NCBI GenBank assembly: GCA_937892255.1 | Contig: CALAUL010000027.1 | Coordinates: 1-7,312 of the forward strand | Source: an uncultured Bacteroidales bacterium | Lineage (GTDB): Bacteria; Bacteroidota; Bacteroidia; Bacteroidales; Marinilabiliaceae | Direction: 5' to 3' | Length of the DNA: 7,312 nucleotides | Translations under genes and position numbers: made by a program | Notes under the pieces: model-generated | The model's database searches: none | What the model saw: the letters and a program-made list of their open reading frames with translations, nothing else | What the model was told of the DNA's origin: nothing | Shown here: positions 6,976-7,312 of the stretch, in pieces | Position numbering within the stretch: the first letter of the stretch is position 1 | How the letters are laid out: each line of letters begins with the position of its first letter

Positions 6976-7014
6976 AATATAATATTTTAATCGTTTGTAC
7001 TTAATCAATATAGG

Positions 7015-7022
7015 CAAATATA
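7015..7022 (-). promoter_or_regulatory. Candidate -7 box for the small Cse60-like gene
   Basis: On the minus strand this reads TATATTTG, an exact TAnnTTTG match, 39 bases upstream of the chosen ATG. It predicts a transcript start near 7007 and a leader of about 32 AT-rich bases. A -33 TTTG is not evident. It also argues against starting the protein at 7017. Confidence 0.5.
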
Positions 7023-7119
7023 CGAATATATTTCAGAAATGTTCTCCATTTCCTTTCCTATTTTTTGAAGTACACAAATAACCTCTATTTTTATACAATA
7101 ATGTTTTTGTTTAAATAAT

Positions 7120-7127
7120 TATCTTTG
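7120..7127 (+). promoter_or_regulatory. Candidate -7 box for the GH51-like gene
   Basis: TATCTTTG, followed by CAAAAAG, is a very typical Bacteroidota -7 box and lies 36 bases upstream of the ATG at 7164, predicting a start near 7134. A TTTTTG stretch at 7104-7109 is too close (10 bases) to serve as the -33 element. The rest of the 188-base intergenic stretch (6976-7163) is AT-rich and holds nothing else I can name. Confidence 0.55.
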
Positions 7128-7163
7128 CAAAAAGACATTTTAAACAAATAGAACCTTACAAAC

Positions 7164-7312
7164 ATGACAATGATTAAAATAGCAAAGAAAATCGTTCTTG
7201 CCACATGTGTCGCCACGGCAATATCCGGCGCTTCACAAATAGCTACAGCTCAGAACATCATGGAGCTCAACGTTGCTAAGAAGGGTGCACCTATACAGCC
7301 TACTATGTACGG
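7164..7312 (+). CDS. Secreted alpha-L-arabinofuranosidase, GH51-like (5' end only)
   Basis: The first 49 codons are present and the gene runs off the right edge. The protein starts MTMIKIAKKIVLATCVATAI, a signal peptide with a basic start and hydrophobic core, with likely signal peptidase I cleavage near ATA-QN (about residue 29). The mature start, ELNVAKKGAPIQPTMYG (34 onward), resembles the N-terminal strand of glycoside hydrolase family 51 enzymes of Bacteroidota, in which a phrase like PTMYG is followed by FFEDIN. Such enzymes remove arabinofuranose side groups from arabinan or arabinoxylan. The family call depends on this short match; the downstream part that would prove it is not in the window. 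A second ATG two codons later (7170) could be the real start. Confidence 0.65.
   Translation, partial: MTMIKIAKKIVLATCVATAISGASQIATAQNIMELNVAKKGAPIQPTMY

Noticed and set aside
1..7312. CRISPR array, insertion sequence, toxin-antitoxin or defence island.
   Set aside because: No regularly spaced repeats, transposase or nuclease motifs, or paired small toxin/antitoxin frames were found.

Overview
The window looks like a chromosomal segment of a member of the Bacteroidota, most likely order Bacteroidales (Bacteroides/Prevotella/Muribaculum-like). The evidence is a lipoprotein Omp85 protein of the TamL type, Bacteroidota-style -7 promoter boxes (TAnnTTTG) upstream of several genes, start codons without clear Shine-Dalgarno sequences, a tRNA gene without an encoded CCA end, and the start of what looks like a secreted GH51 arabinofuranosidase. 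Genus cannot be decided from the sequence alone.

Layout. The left edge cuts a tRNA-Val(UAC) gene, which is followed by a strong intrinsic terminator (57-86). Only 28 bases later a plus-strand MATE-family multidrug/metabolite exporter begins (115-1413). It converges, with a gap of only 30 bases, on a minus-strand three-gene cluster. In transcription order this encodes a SpoU/TrmH-type RNA 2'-O-methyltransferase (4105-3341), an EamA/DMT permease (3302-2376) and an exported TPR protein of unknown role (2358-1444). The gaps of 38 and 17 bases suggest one transcript driven from about 4141-4148. Divergent from it, across a roughly 250-base leader region, lies tamL (4354-6648), a lipid-anchored BamA/TamA-like outer-membrane assembly protein. 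Beyond tamL is a small minus-strand gene of 64 codons (6975-6781) with its own terminator and promoter box. It is followed by a promoter and the first 49 codons of a secreted glycoside hydrolase that runs off the right edge.

How the parts relate. Most of the window is housekeeping and envelope function: translation (tRNA, RNA methylation), inner-membrane transport (MATE, DMT) and outer-membrane biogenesis (TamL). The last 150 bases open a carbohydrate-degradation gene. I saw no transposase, integrase, CRISPR array, toxin-antitoxin pair or recognisable defence system, and no strong evidence of a new system. The points most worth a second look are the small Cse60-like protein in a lineage not known to sporulate, the structured leader before tamL, the absence of tamB directly after tamL, and the uncharacterised TPR protein in the methyltransferase cluster.
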